Shown piece after piece: positions 9,600-17,418 of a DNA stretch of 55,980 nt (positions are counted from its first letter, which is position 1; each line of letters begins with the position of its first letter). The stretch lies in the IMG/VR virus record IMGVR_UViG_3300013131_000052, positions 1-55,980 of that record. One strand, 5' to 3'. A model generated the notes under the pieces. The model did not search any database, was not told where the DNA came from, and saw nothing but the letters and a program-made list of their open reading frames with translations. Made by a program: the position numbers and the translations under genes. This DNA is from a virus.

Positions 9600-10620
9600 T
9601 CTTTTTAGCCTGTTCGTATAACGCTAACGAAGCAAGATTTTTTGCTTTTGATTCGCACATGATGTCGAACTGATTTCTGAAAGTCAGTGCCCATGCATTG
9701 ACCGCAGAATTCCAATAAAACTCACTGTGCGCTCTGAGTTTAGCTTTCTTGTAACCCTGTTCTAAGAGGGTCGAAAGATCGGGGCGGATGTGTCCGGGAT
9801 GCCCAACAAGACAGTCTTCCCGTGAAACACTATAATGTATGACAGGCCGAACACCACGCCAGCTATCAATAACCCTTTTAACACGGTCGTCAGTCGGTTC
9901 AATATATTCTCCAGTTTTAATCCAATGATGATGAATGTCTAGTACAAGTGCGCAGTCATTGACTAGCTCAAGGCTGTCTTCTAAGCCCCAGGTCATCTCG
10001 TCGTTTTCGATTGTCAATGTATTGCGAGCTTCGGGGGTCATGCGAGCCAGCGCAGCACGTATGCCATCTGGTCCCAGTCTACCTGCGATGTGGACGTTGA
10101 TCTTGAAATCTTGGAACGTTTTGCCATAGCCCATCCAACGAGCCATGTCTACATGATACTCAAATTCTTCTATTGAGCGATCGACAATACCTGGATTATC
10201 GCTAGCCAGCACAGTGAACTGACCAGGATGGAAACTAAGCCGAACACGATTCTCACGGGCCAGTTCACCCACTCGGTTAAAATTTCTTTCGGCATAGTTC
10301 CGAACATCGGGCTGCCGCCAAAACCACTTCCAACTAGGCTCAGTGTATACAGGCAATATATCACTACTGAGTCGTACCATTCTAAGATCTTCATCTAGTG
10401 TTCCTACCCTGCTGACTAATTTGTAGCAGGCTTCTATGTTTCGCTCCATCAAATCCCAAAGCCGCTGTTCTGCTTCTTGGGGATGTTCACGCAACCATCT
10501 AACTGTGGTTGAGCCTGTATTTAAGTCGCGATCGCGAGCGTTTATTTTCATTCCGTTAACTTCGGAAGGATCATTGATCCATTTGCAGGCAAAGCCTATA
10601 CGTTTGTGTGTAGTGTTCAT
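9553..10620 (-). CDS. uvsE: UV damage endonuclease UvsE/UvdE
   Basis: This 355-aa protein matches the UvdE family over its whole length: N-terminal RIGFACKWIND, then SFHPGQFTVL (about residues 131-140), INVHIAGR (174-181), TIENDE (203-208), LDIHHHWI (about 224-231) and a C-terminal KLRAHSEFYWN. These His/Glu/Asp residues supply the metal site of the TIM-barrel endonuclease, which nicks 5' to UV photoproducts and other lesions. It would start light-independent repair of phage DNA. A near-consensus sigma70 promoter (10627-10655) sits so close that the transcript would start at or next to the ATG. The 3' end overlaps the convergent gene by 47 bp. UvdE is uncommon in phages, where endonuclease V is the usual equivalent. 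Confidence 0.95.
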   Translation of the reverse strand: MNTTHKRIGFACKWINDPSEVNGMKINARDRDLNTGSTTVRWLREHPQEAEQRLWDLMERNIEACYKLVSRVGTLDEDLRMVRLSSDILPVYTEPSWKWFWRQPDVRNYAERNFNRVGELARENRVRLSFHPGQFTVLASDNPGIVDRSIEEFEYHVDMARWMGYGKTFQDFKINVHIAGRLGPDGIRAALARMTPEARNTLTIENDEMTWGLEDSLELVNDCALVLDIHHHWIKTGEYIEPTDDRVKRVIDSWRGVRPVIHYSVSREDCLVGHPGHIRPDLSTLLEQGYKKAKLRAHSEFYWNSAVNAWALTFRNQFDIMCESKAKNLASLALYEQAKKITVEPLVCDRELLLS

Positions 10621-10626
10621 ACTACA

Positions 10627-10655
10627 AGTATAATATCATCAGCACCAGTTGTCAA
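10627..10655 (-). promoter_or_regulatory. sigma70 promoter for uvsE
   Basis: Minus-strand TTGACA (10655-10650), a 17-bp spacer and TATACT (10632-10627). The -10 box ends six bases before the ATG, so the message is probably leaderless or nearly so. Confidence 0.8.
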
Positions 10656-11439
10656 CCACAAACTTATCCTGTACCGTACAGGGATTCGGATCGCCGTGAA
10701 ACACCGCCACTGAGCATTCTGGGTCCGGGATAACGTCGTTGCGAACAGTGGCGAATGTGCGTTTGCCGTTGTTCATGGTGAGTTCACTGCGATTTCGGAT
10801 TTCCCATTTGTAACTTTGGATCCATTCTCTAGGCCAAAATTTGATTGAATTCTGACACAGTTTCCAGATCCAATCCTGATCTCCCTGCAATCGCTGTGCA
10901 TCTCTAGGATTGGTTTGGAACTGAGTCCAGATATGTGTCTGTGTGCCGTGTTCCCAGGCCATTACAGAACTATTGAGATATCGCCATGAAGCATAGAATT
11001 TTCTATTGAAATCATGTATGCCTACGAATTGTCCGGGACAATATACCGTGAGTTTGTCTATGTTAGCATGGATAACCACATCTAGATCGAAATATAATAC
11101 TCGACCCCTCAAGGGTAGATCAGGATCAAACATATGAACCTTGTGCCACCAACCTCTGGGATAGTTGGCATTGGGTTGTACGATACTGCGAACATTCTCT
11201 ATGGGATGTTGGTCATCTGTAAGACATACCAGTTCATAAGGAATAGTGATATGCCTTGCTATCATGTTGCGTAGTCTTTCTACGTATTCACGTCCGTATT
11301 TGTTGCCGAATCTCACACACAGGATAGTGATCTTGGTATTAGGATCGAGATCAGCCACTATGGCTGCATACTGCTGTGCGGCCTTTCTGGCTTTGGCTTC
11401 GCGCTTGATCCTTTTACGTTCTTCTTTTGACAATTCCAT
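10639..11439 (-). CDS. Glycosyltransferase-like protein with DxD motif (266 aa)
   Basis: A charged N-terminus (EERKRIKREAKARKAAQ) is followed by a nucleotide-sugar-binding type fold start (TILCVRFGNKYG, about residues 38-49) and the metal-binding motif in RVLYFDLDVVI (DLD about 118-120), then GDQDWIWK (about 188-195). This order fits small GT-A glycosyltransferases related to GT8. It likely transfers a sugar to phage or host glycan; acceptor and donor cannot be read. Its start overlaps the end of kdsA by 26 bp, so the two are one operon, which fits a role in lipopolysaccharide or Kdo-containing glycan. Confidence 0.7.
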   Translation of the reverse strand: MELSKEERKRIKREAKARKAAQQYAAIVADLDPNTKITILCVRFGNKYGREYVERLRNMIARHITIPYELVCLTDDQHPIENVRSIVQPNANYPRGWWHKVHMFDPDLPLRGRVLYFDLDVVIHANIDKLTVYCPGQFVGIHDFNRKFYASWRYLNSSVMAWEHGTQTHIWTQFQTNPRDAQRLQGDQDWIWKLCQNSIKFWPREWIQSYKWEIRNRSELTMNNGKRTFATVRNDVIPDPECSVAVFHGDPNPCTVQDKFVVDNWC

Positions 11440-12244
11440 CTATGGCCACCAAGTCTTTTAATAACTGCTTTAACTGATTTAATGGAATCATATTAGGTCC
11501 ATCGCTGGGCGCATTATCTGGATCCTCATGCACTTCCATAAATACGCCAGCAACACAGCCGGTGGCTACAGCGGCCCGTGCCAAGTACGGTACCATTGTA
11601 CGGTCTCCGGATGATCGGTCTCCCAATCCTCCAGGCGCTTGGACCGAGTGAGTCGCATCCATAATAACAGGATAGCCGGTGCTAGCCATAATAGGTAAGC
11701 TGCGCATATCCACAACAAGATTATTATATCCATGGGTGTATCCTCTTTCGCATAACATAATGCGTTCATTGCCTGTTGACGCAATCTTCGCCGCAACATT
11801 TTTTATATCGTGAGGAGCAAGGAACTGACCTTTTTTAATATTGATTGCACATCCGGTAGCTCCTGCCGCTAGTAATAAATCAGTCTGTCTACATAAAAAT
11901 GCAGGAATCTGTATAACATCTATACCTGCATCTGAGACCAACTGTGCCTGATAGCTTTCATGTATGTCGGTAAGCACAGGTACACCGAATTCATGTTTGA
12001 TACTGTTGAGAATTTTCAAACCCTCGTCGATGCCAATACCGCGTTGGGTGCCTAAACTAGATCTATTGGCTTTGTCGAAGCTGCTTTTATAGACTAAATC
12101 GATATCTAGATCATCGCAGATTTCTTTTATAGCACCAGCAGTCTGTGCTGCATGTGTTTGGCTTTCTATCTGGCAGGGGCCAGCGATTAGGAATATTTTA
12201 TTTTCGTTGCTGGCAACGATTCTATTGATAGCAAATGTACGCAT
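11414..12244 (-). CDS. kdsA: 3-deoxy-8-phosphooctulonate synthase (Kdo-8-P synthase)
   Basis: Full-length KdsA (276 aa; family about 280). It has IAGPCQIES (about residues 19-27), YKSSFDKANRSS (51-62), VLTDIHE (about 91-97), QIPAFLCRQTDLL, NIKKGQFLAP, CERGYTHGYNNLVVDMR and DATHSVQAPGG. The enzyme condenses phosphoenolpyruvate and arabinose-5-phosphate to Kdo-8-phosphate for the lipopolysaccharide inner core. The phage copy may keep or change the Kdo supply during infection, or feed a phage glycan with the overlapping glycosyltransferase gene. The start has no strong ribosome site but follows a GGTAAATA late-like octamer by six bases. Confidence 0.95.
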   Translation of the reverse strand: MRTFAINRIVASNENKIFLIAGPCQIESQTHAAQTAGAIKEICDDLDIDLVYKSSFDKANRSSLGTQRGIGIDEGLKILNSIKHEFGVPVLTDIHESYQAQLVSDAGIDVIQIPAFLCRQTDLLLAAGATGCAINIKKGQFLAPHDIKNVAAKIASTGNERIMLCERGYTHGYNNLVVDMRSLPIMASTGYPVIMDATHSVQAPGGLGDRSSGDRTMVPYLARAAVATGCVAGVFMEVHEDPDNAPSDGPNMIPLNQLKQLLKDLVAIDGIVKRRT

Positions 12245-12250
12245 AAAAAC

Positions 12251-12258
12251 TATTTACC
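12251..12258 (-). promoter_or_regulatory. Possible late-type octamer GGTAAATA before kdsA
   Basis: Minus-strand GGTAAATA is followed by GTTTTT and the ATG of kdsA. It is a six-of-eight match and overlaps the end of the preceding small gene; support is positional only. Confidence 0.3.
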
Positions 12259-12445
12259 AATGCCTAATGACGTTGGCAATAATAAACAGGCAGGTGATAA
12301 CGTGGATGATGACCCAAAAAGTTTTTAAGAACAGTGCTATTCTTGCTTCGCGGACAGTAAGAATAGGAACATCAGGACGATCGTCATCTGTTTGCCCCAT
12401 TAGGTGCCCGGTCGCCCGGGCCCATATACGTTCAAAACTATTCAT
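12254..12445 (-). CDS. Small single-pass membrane protein (63 aa)
   Basis: Residues 1-38 are polar and charged (MNSFERIWARATGH..), and residues 39-60 form one hydrophobic segment (FLKTFWVIIHVITCLFIIA). The gene directly abuts the QueD-like gene upstream (start at 12445, the base after that stop) and sits 9 bp before kdsA, so it belongs to the same operon. No family recognised; an inner-membrane protein with a cytoplasmic N-terminus is the likely topology. Confidence 0.65.
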   Translation of the reverse strand: MNSFERIWARATGHLMGQTDDDRPDVPILTVREARIALFLKTFWVIIHVITCLFIIANVIRHW

Positions 12446-12997
12446 TCAACACTCACGTATAATAGTAATGTCGCCTTCGTATGTGGCAGAATTGCCTGCG
12501 TGTTCAAATACTTCTACAGATTTTATACGCACTGTTGGATTCAGCGGATAACGATGGTTACCGTTCTTCAACAACCAATCCATCTTGTCATAGCACAATT
12601 TAGCAAACATTTCGCAGCCTACTCCCGGCACAACACGTAGATCACAAACACCAGATCTGCGATATGGTTCTACTTGTACACGTTCTGGACTACCATCGTG
12701 TTCTGGGTATGAACTCCATCCACTCATCTCTTTGAAACGATCTAGTAAAGGATCATCTTCAGCGATCACAGTAGTGTGATCAAACATGTGATCGGCCCAG
12801 TCTTTAAAGTCTTTGAGGCCACCAAAGTCCATGCCCCAATTCTTTTCGTCTAGAGTATCACATTCAAAAATCAATCTTATTCCGATTGAGTATCCATGTA
12901 ATAATGAGCAATGGCTGTGTGTGGCACGCCATTGTCTAAAGCAGCATGACAGACCTCTATCGTTGCCGTAGGTTTTCGTTGAAAGATATTTCGCCAT
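12446..12997 (-). CDS. queD: 6-carboxytetrahydropterin / 6-pyruvoyltetrahydropterin synthase-like protein (QueD family)
   Basis: The start at 12997 (MAKYLSTKTYGND) is chosen because AGGAGG lies just upstream; the ATG at 13015 has none. Hallmarks of the T-fold pterin synthase: RATHSHCSLLHGYS (about residues 24-37, catalytic Cys and zinc His), MDFGGLKDFK (about 56-65), FDHTTV (72-77) and VEVFEHAGNSATY near the end. The usual LHGH is LHGY here, so one canonical zinc ligand is replaced and the upstream HSH pair may substitute. QueD makes 6-carboxytetrahydropterin from dihydroneopterin triphosphate in 7-deazaguanine (preQ0/queuosine) synthesis. A QueC-like PP-loop gene lies at 25746. QueE or FolE are not in this window. 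Confidence 0.85.
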   Translation of the reverse strand: MAKYLSTKTYGNDRGLSCCFRQWRATHSHCSLLHGYSIGIRLIFECDTLDEKNWGMDFGGLKDFKDWADHMFDHTTVIAEDDPLLDRFKEMSGWSSYPEHDGSPERVQVEPYRRSGVCDLRVVPGVGCEMFAKLCYDKMDWLLKNGNHRYPLNPTVRIKSVEVFEHAGNSATYEGDITIIREC

Positions 12998-13113
12998 CTC
13001 TTGCCTCCTATGCATAAAGCGAGTAAGTTTGACGACATGCAGAGTTTTTAAAGCGGGATGAATGACGTAAAAGTCCGCTGTGCCTGTGTGTATAGTTTAT
13101 TATACAGCCAAGG
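12998..13113 (-). other. 116-bp leader upstream of queD
   Basis: Non-coding leader with a TATAATAAACTATACA stretch at its far end and AGGAGG at its near end. I looked for a preQ1 riboswitch and saw no convincing consensus. Confidence 0.4.
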
Positions 13114-13121
13114 TATTTATA
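13114..13121 (-). promoter_or_regulatory. Late promoter TATAAATA upstream of the queD-kdsA operon
   Basis: Perfect T4-late octamer TATAAATA inside the palindrome GGTATAAATACC, overlapping the stop of the gene at 13117 and about 117 bases before the queD start. A TATAAT-like element follows at about 13098-13103, so early and late starts could both exist. Confidence 0.5.
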
Positions 13122-13710
13122 CCGCAACAAATTCTACGTTATTTTTCTGCCATTCTCGAGGCATCTGCCAATCTCTGTGATTTCTGATTATGAATTTTTG
13201 ATCGGGATGATGCATGAACACCCGATTGATCTGATAGACCCAATAACTGTAATCTATGGCCTGCGATCCAGACTGCGCATAATTTTTGGTTCCCTTGTAG
13301 ATGTTGTTCACTGCAGAATTAATAGGATACAGATCAAACCCGATAAGTTCTATCTCAGAGTATTCCAATGCTGCGGCCAACAACACAGCGAATCCACCAC
13401 TGCCCCAATGATCGGGATCGTCCTTTTTGTATTCTCCTTGGTACGGCAGTTCTGGCACAGTCTTGATATTTTTGTGTTTGCGTATCTTTCTGAAATAATG
13501 GAACCATGAAGGTCTCACATAGATCAGCGTGTTTTTGGTCTGGGAATTTTCAACAGCTTCATCGGCCATTCGCCTATCACAGCAGATCAAGTGATCAACG
13601 GTGATATCTCTGTGAATGGCGTTGCAGCCAATCAGTGTGTCTGCGATTAATGAGCTTAGGTCTATGTCTCTACGGCTTTCGCCGTTTCCGAGTACCACAG
13701 CTCGAGGCAT
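13117..13710 (-). CDS. Rossmann-like protein related to phage glycosyltransferase/DUF115-type proteins (197 aa)
   Basis: The N-terminus VVLGNGESRRDID (about residues 5-17) is a glycine loop typical of a family of phage and bacterial sugar-transferase-like proteins. Later come DHLICCDRRMADE (about 39-51), GSGGFAVLLAA (about 103-113) and LIGFDLYPI (about 122-130), which this family shares. The sequence fits a nucleotide-sugar or nucleotide binding alpha/beta protein, possibly a glycosyltransferase. It abuts the fibre gene upstream (shared base 13710), so a role in decorating virion or host glycan is plausible but unproven. Confidence 0.6.
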   Translation of the reverse strand: MPRAVVLGNGESRRDIDLSSLIADTLIGCNAIHRDITVDHLICCDRRMADEAVENSQTKNTLIYVRPSWFHYFRKIRKHKNIKTVPELPYQGEYKKDDPDHWGSGGFAVLLAAALEYSEIELIGFDLYPINSAVNNIYKGTKNYAQSGSQAIDYSYWVYQINRVFMHHPDQKFIIRNHRDWQMPREWQKNNVEFVAV

Positions 13711-14543
13711 TATTCAATTCTTCCGAATCCGTTCCAAAGACCAGGACTTCCTTCAACCACACATACCCAACCTACGAATCTGCCAGCGGCTGGTTGATTG
13801 TTCCAGACGATATCTCCAACAGTATAATGACCGGAAGTTGGAAAATTATTATCGCTGAGATGTATTTTGTTATTAAATTTAATTGATCCATTTACATGTA
13901 ATGCAGCTCGCGGATCGGGATTGTTAACATTAATTCCTAATGTTCCTAGCAAAGTTACTTTATTAACATTGCTACCTAGTGTAATATTACCGCCAGCTTC
14001 GATAGAAATCCTTGGAGTGTTATCAGTTACGATATCTAGGTTATGACTGGCAAATGTACCAACAAATCCCTTTACTCCATTTGTTGTGCCTAGGATTATT
14101 TCCACTCCGTCCTCAGCAATGCTGAGAGCAGCATTAGGATTTTCAATTCCTATACCTAACCTATTGGTATTACTATCATAAACTATATACTGATCAATTC
14201 TCATGCTACCATCTACAATCAATCCTTTAAGATGACCAACTTCACGTAAATTACTTTTGGTAACAGTAGCGCCTAGTTCTTTTTCATCCAGCAGTTTTAT
14301 ATTATTGACTGATATATTTTTGCCTTTGGCTAAATCAATATTTTCAGATACGAAAAATCTATCTGGTTTAGAAGCAAACAAAAATTGTTTATTATGTCCT
14401 TGTCCTGACCAAAGAATGCCCTTGCCATCAATATCACCTTTTATAATGATAAACGGCACCTCCGCTACATTGACATCTTTGCCAGATTCTAAAACTTCTC
14501 TAAACGAAGTTAACAGGTTATCTATAGATTGTTGATTAGGCAT
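13710..14543 (-). CDS. Fibre-like structural protein (277 aa)
   Basis: The C-terminal half has trimeric-fibre features: RLGIGIENPNAALSIAE (about residues 128-144), ITLGSNVNKVTLLGTLGIN (190-208), and RAALHVNGSIKFNNKIHL, all common in phage tail fibre and adhesin stalks. The last 40 residues (YTVGDIVWN..GWVCVVEGSPGLWNGFGRI) form a compact cap like the carbohydrate-binding or chaperone tip of fibres. The N-terminal 100 residues are less repetitive and may attach to the virion. A late octamer GATAAATA lies at 14599. Confidence 0.8.
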   Translation of the reverse strand: MPNQQSIDNLLTSFREVLESGKDVNVAEVPFIIIKGDIDGKGILWSGQGHNKQFLFASKPDRFFVSENIDLAKGKNISVNNIKLLDEKELGATVTKSNLREVGHLKGLIVDGSMRIDQYIVYDSNTNRLGIGIENPNAALSIAEDGVEIILGTTNGVKGFVGTFASHNLDIVTDNTPRISIEAGGNITLGSNVNKVTLLGTLGINVNNPDPRAALHVNGSIKFNNKIHLSDNNFPTSGHYTVGDIVWNNQPAAGRFVGWVCVVEGSPGLWNGFGRIE

Positions 14544-14598
14544 TTATGTGTTTCCATTTTTTCACAATCGAAATAATACAAGATTGCATATATTATTG

Positions 14599-14606
14599 TA
14601 TTTATC
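14599..14606 (-). promoter_or_regulatory. Late promoter GATAAATA for the 277-aa fibre gene
   Basis: Minus-strand GATAAATACAAT, seven of eight matches to the T4 late consensus, about 56 bases upstream of ATG 14543 and immediately downstream of the terminator of the preceding gene. Confidence 0.6.
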
Positions 14607-14611
14607 AATGC

Positions 14612-14640
14612 AAAAAAAAACAGGCCGGAGCCTGCTTTTA
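14612..14640 (-). terminator. Rho-independent terminator after the 394-aa gene
   Basis: Minus-strand stem CAGGC, loop TCCG, stem GCCTG, followed by a run of nine T. It lies 18 bp after the stop at 14658. Confidence 0.85.
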
Positions 14641-14657
14641 CCTGCGTATTTACTTTG

Positions 14658-15842
14658 TTATTGTACTTTGAGTAGGATAGTATCCTCGTTCATACGGCCG
14701 TTGAGCTTGATATCTACTGCTTTAATGTCCTCTAGGAACTTGCGTAGGGCTACTTTACCAGAGGCTTTGAACTCTTTGAGCTGTTCTTCTGGCTTACGTA
14801 GGGTCTTCTGTACAGATTTGATCTCATCAAAACCTGTAATGCTGGTACCCTTTACACCAAGATCGTTGAACTCTCCGGCAACATATTTGCCCAATTTACG
14901 AGTTTTGGTATTAAAAATCCATAGCTCTTTGCTACCTATAATATCTGCAGGGCTGATAGAAACCAACTTGAGCTTTTCGTCCTGCTTCATGTATTTGACC
15001 TTTTCGACAATTTTCTCTACGGGCTTGGCTTTCTTAGCACGAGGTTTACGATTAACCTTGGCTTCCTGCATCAGCATATCGCAGGCACCTAGAATGTCTT
15101 GATAGAATGCAACGATTTTTTTGACCTGTGCTTTACTTAGATGACTGTAGGCTTCTTTAAGTTGCTCGCACTTGCTTTCTTGTAGTTCGACATATTCGTT
15201 ATACTGCCGATGATAATAATCTTTGATAATACGAGCGTGAGCAGCCTTGGCCTGTTTACCTTTGAGCAAATTGAGAATCTTATAAGTTTTGGGATCAAAA
15301 TCTTCTGGATTCTTTGAAAAACTTTCCAATGATTCTTCAATTTCTTCGGTCATTGCGAATGTAGCTTCGCGGACACGATCTTGAATAGAAACTACGGGCG
15401 CAGTAATTTTTTCCTCATTAATTTCTGGCTCATAGTCATTTTTACCTTCTTCGATGACCTTGGCAATCTGCGCACCTAACCATTGTGCAGTATTACGACC
15501 TTCATTGAAGTCTACACGAACAGCAGGCATGCCTCTCAACAGATTTGCAGCGATAGAACCCATTGTGGTATTGCAACGGAAGTCTTTGGTGTCCTTGAAC
15601 GCTTTGATCTGTTCTTTGGTATAACCGTTTTCGCCCATCCAATTGATGACTTTGGGCTTGAGATCGCGTCCATTGAACTCTAGACGATAGTAATCCATAG
15701 AATGGCGGAAGTGTCGATAAAACTCACTAGTGATCATAGTTTCGTGACCGTCCCACTTCGGACTTAGATCTCTCTGTGATTTTGAACGATGCTCTGCAAC
15801 GTGCTTTTTGGATACACGAGTTTTGGTTGCTGCCTTGGCCAT
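14658..15842 (-). CDS. Conserved-type phage protein of unknown function (394 aa)
   Basis: A hydrophilic, Lys/Glu-rich protein. The N-terminus is strongly basic (KTRVSKKHVAEHRSKSQRD), residues 120-280 are predicted to be helical with coiled-coil character, residues 260-290 form a Lys/Pro-rich linker (KVNRKPRAKKAKPVEKIVE), and a compact C-terminal part follows with SPADIIGSKELWIFNTKTR. No catalytic motif seen. It has its own consensus sigma70 promoter, AGGAG ribosome site and terminator, so it is a single early unit, well expressed. The mix of basic linker and helical region suggests nucleic-acid or replisome association, which is inference. Confidence 0.8.
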   Translation of the reverse strand: MAKAATKTRVSKKHVAEHRSKSQRDLSPKWDGHETMITSEFYRHFRHSMDYYRLEFNGRDLKPKVINWMGENGYTKEQIKAFKDTKDFRCNTTMGSIAANLLRGMPAVRVDFNEGRNTAQWLGAQIAKVIEEGKNDYEPEINEEKITAPVVSIQDRVREATFAMTEEIEESLESFSKNPEDFDPKTYKILNLLKGKQAKAAHARIIKDYYHRQYNEYVELQESKCEQLKEAYSHLSKAQVKKIVAFYQDILGACDMLMQEAKVNRKPRAKKAKPVEKIVEKVKYMKQDEKLKLVSISPADIIGSKELWIFNTKTRKLGKYVAGEFNDLGVKGTSITGFDEIKSVQKTLRKPEEQLKEFKASGKVALRKFLEDIKAVDIKLNGRMNEDTILLKVQ

Positions 15843-15875
15843 TCAATTGCTCCTATGAATTGACTGTATGTAATT

Positions 15876-15904
15876 ATTATAGCACCAATCTATCATACTG
15901 TCAA
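15876..15904 (-). promoter_or_regulatory. Consensus sigma70 promoter
   Basis: Minus-strand TTGACA (15904-15899), 17-bp spacer, TATAAT (15881-15876), ideal in both boxes and spacing. It drives the 394-aa gene and overlaps the end of the small upstream gene. Confidence 0.9.
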
Positions 15905-16081
15905 CCGCTCAATTTCTTCGTAGTCGCCGTCGCCGGTTTCTCTACAGATCCAAACTTCGTACGCACCCTCGTTGAGGGTCTTTTTGGCTAGTGCCTGTGC
16001 TTCTTTTCTGCTTTTGGTAGTATCTACCAGTTCTTCGTGTCCGTCAACGTCGGACCAGACCTCATAAAGTTCCCAGGTCAT
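15893..16081 (-). CDS. Small acidic protein of unknown function (62 aa)
   Basis: A compact sequence (YEVWSDVDGHEELVDTTKSRKEAQ..AYEVWICRETGDGDYEEIERL) with two similar strands (YEVWSD, YEVWICRE) flanking a helix, which suggests a small alpha/beta fold. Good AGGAG ribosome site 14 bases before ATG 16081. Its end overlaps the -35 box of the next promoter. No family recognised. Confidence 0.65.
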   Translation of the reverse strand: MTWELYEVWSDVDGHEELVDTTKSRKEAQALAKKTLNEGAYEVWICRETGDGDYEEIERLTV

Positions 16082-16105
16082 TTTGGTTTACTTTTCTCCT
16101 ATTAG

Positions 16106-16654
16106 TTATATAAAGTTTTGCCAATCTCCATCAGGCGCCACTGCCCAACCAAGACGCTGGAGATCTGTCCGGATCTCGTCGGTTATACAGCCTTCTGCTA
16201 CATACTGTCTACTGTCCCACGATTTGTTTTCTTCTTCATCAGGTGATACATTTCGTATACCACTACAGTACCAATCAATGTAGTCACCTTGCTGTCGCAT
16301 ATCTGCGATTATGCCGCCGGCATAGCGCCAAGAGCACGACCATTCTTCGCCTTTGAGCACAGGAATCACTTCCAATTTAATGAAACCGTTGTTGCACATA
16401 GCCGCATATAAATTTTGGGCATAGGCATCGTCAGCACGAACTTTCTCCAAAATCCAATCAGTGGTCAGCAGATCGTACTCCATATTGTTGGTTCTACTCT
16501 GCGGATCCTCGAACTTGTGTTTGTCATCTTCGATTATTTTGGCAAACATATCGAGATAATCATCGTTGACGGGTTCACCTTTTTCTGCCTGGCGCTTGAC
16601 ATAGCCTTCCTTTTGAAAGGTGTGTCGTTCAGGACTTTTTGAAATCTTTGACAT
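16106..16654 (-). CDS. Hypothetical phage protein (182 aa)
   Basis: Start at 16654 (MSKISKSPERHTF) is preferred because it gives a short overlap with the gene upstream; an in-frame ATG at 16705 would add 17 residues with no better ribosome site. The C-terminal half (EEWSCSWRYAGGIIADMR, then DYIDWYCSGI) looks like a folded domain; the N-terminal half is charged and helical. No catalytic motif recognised. It belongs to the minus-strand run of overlapping small genes from 18252 down to 16106. Confidence 0.65.
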   Translation of the reverse strand: MSKISKSPERHTFQKEGYVKRQAEKGEPVNDDYLDMFAKIIEDDKHKFEDPQSRTNNMEYDLLTTDWILEKVRADDAYAQNLYAAMCNNGFIKLEVIPVLKGEEWSCSWRYAGGIIADMRQQGDYIDWYCSGIRNVSPDEEENKSWDSRQYVAEGCITDEIRTDLQRLGWAVAPDGDWQNFI

Positions 16655-17042
16655 CTTGAATTGCGGATTTAAGAGTTTCTGAGTAGTTAAGAGCCTGCTG
16701 TTCACTCATCGCGATAGTAGTTTCGCAACGAACATAACCTCGAGTCCATAGCATCCAGGTTAGTTTTACACGGGTAACGAAACCGTTGATGATATCTTTG
16801 ACAGTCCAATCTAATTCTTGTAGATAAGGATTGTCGATGTCAAAGCGTTTCTTGGCAGTTTCAGTCCAATAATCTGTTTTTGTAGTTACATAGGTATTGA
16901 CATTAACTCCGATCTCGTCTGCTTCGACTTCAAAATTTATATCATGATCCGGCTCTCCGCACCCGCATACTACTTTATAAAATTTTGAATCACCGTAATC
17001 TCCGGTCATCATGATTCCTTCTGCTGGTGTTTGTGCTTTCAT
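16629..17042 (-). CDS. Hypothetical phage protein (137 aa)
   Basis: Residues 18-50 contain FYKVVCGCGEPDHDINFEVEAD, a CxC-x4-H element that might bind metal, followed by beta-strand-rich sequence and a helical C-terminus (SEQQALNYSETLKSAIQDVKDF). Its start overlaps the preceding stop by four bases (ATGA). Role unknown; likely early, by position in the operon from the promoter at 18280. Confidence 0.65.
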   Translation of the reverse strand: MKAQTPAEGIMMTGDYGDSKFYKVVCGCGEPDHDINFEVEADEIGVNVNTYVTTKTDYWTETAKKRFDIDNPYLQELDWTVKDIINGFVTRVKLTWMLWTRGYVRCETTIAMSEQQALNYSETLKSAIQDVKDFKKS

Positions 17043-17260
17043 TGTATAAATGGTCCGTCAAAAGTTTGTACATTAAATCGATTTTCATAGATACTATCTA
17101 CCATCTTGAGATAATCTTCTTCGCTCATAACGGTGCGATAAAAACTTAGAGCCTGTACAGTCATAATAGCAGCGATTTCGATAGCCTTGTATTCTTCTAA
17201 CATGACCTGATGGAAGGCCATGTACTTTTTATATATTTCTTCTTCTTTGTTTTCTAGCAT
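17039..17260 (-). CDS. Hypothetical small helical protein (73 aa)
   Basis: Mostly helical, acidic at the N-terminus (MLENKEEEIYKKYM), with an amphipathic centre (AIEIAAIMTVQALSFYRTV). AGAAGAAG upstream serves as ribosome site; the start lies 32 bp inside the end of the gene before it and the stop overlaps the next ATG. No family recognised. Confidence 0.6.
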   Translation of the reverse strand: MLENKEEEIYKKYMAFHQVMLEEYKAIEIAAIMTVQALSFYRTVMSEEDYLKMVDSIYENRFNVQTFDGPFIQ

Positions 17261-17417
17261 CTTCTTCTCTTTTGTGTTTGAATTCTCTCTTTAACCACCA
17301 TTTAAACTTCTGGAAATATTCTTCATGCGTATACTTAGGTATGTTAGATTGAAAATGTTCATCGCAATTTTCATACCATAAATCTCTTATCCAAGTTCTA
17401 AACGCACTAACTTTCAT
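17229..17417 (-). CDS. Hypothetical small protein (62 aa)
   Basis: Aromatic- and charge-rich sequence (TWIRDLWYENCDEHFQ..EEYFQKFKWWLKREFKHKREEDARKQRRRN) with a very basic tail that could touch nucleic acid. It follows the 277-aa gene with a 1-bp gap and overlaps the next gene by 32 bp. No family recognised. Confidence 0.55.
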   Translation of the reverse strand: MKVSAFRTWIRDLWYENCDEHFQSNIPKYTHEEYFQKFKWWLKREFKHKREEDARKQRRRNI

Positions 17418-17418
17418 T

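Noticed and set aside
12998-13113. preQ1 riboswitch upstream of queD
   Set aside because: No matching hairpin and A-rich tail could be drawn.
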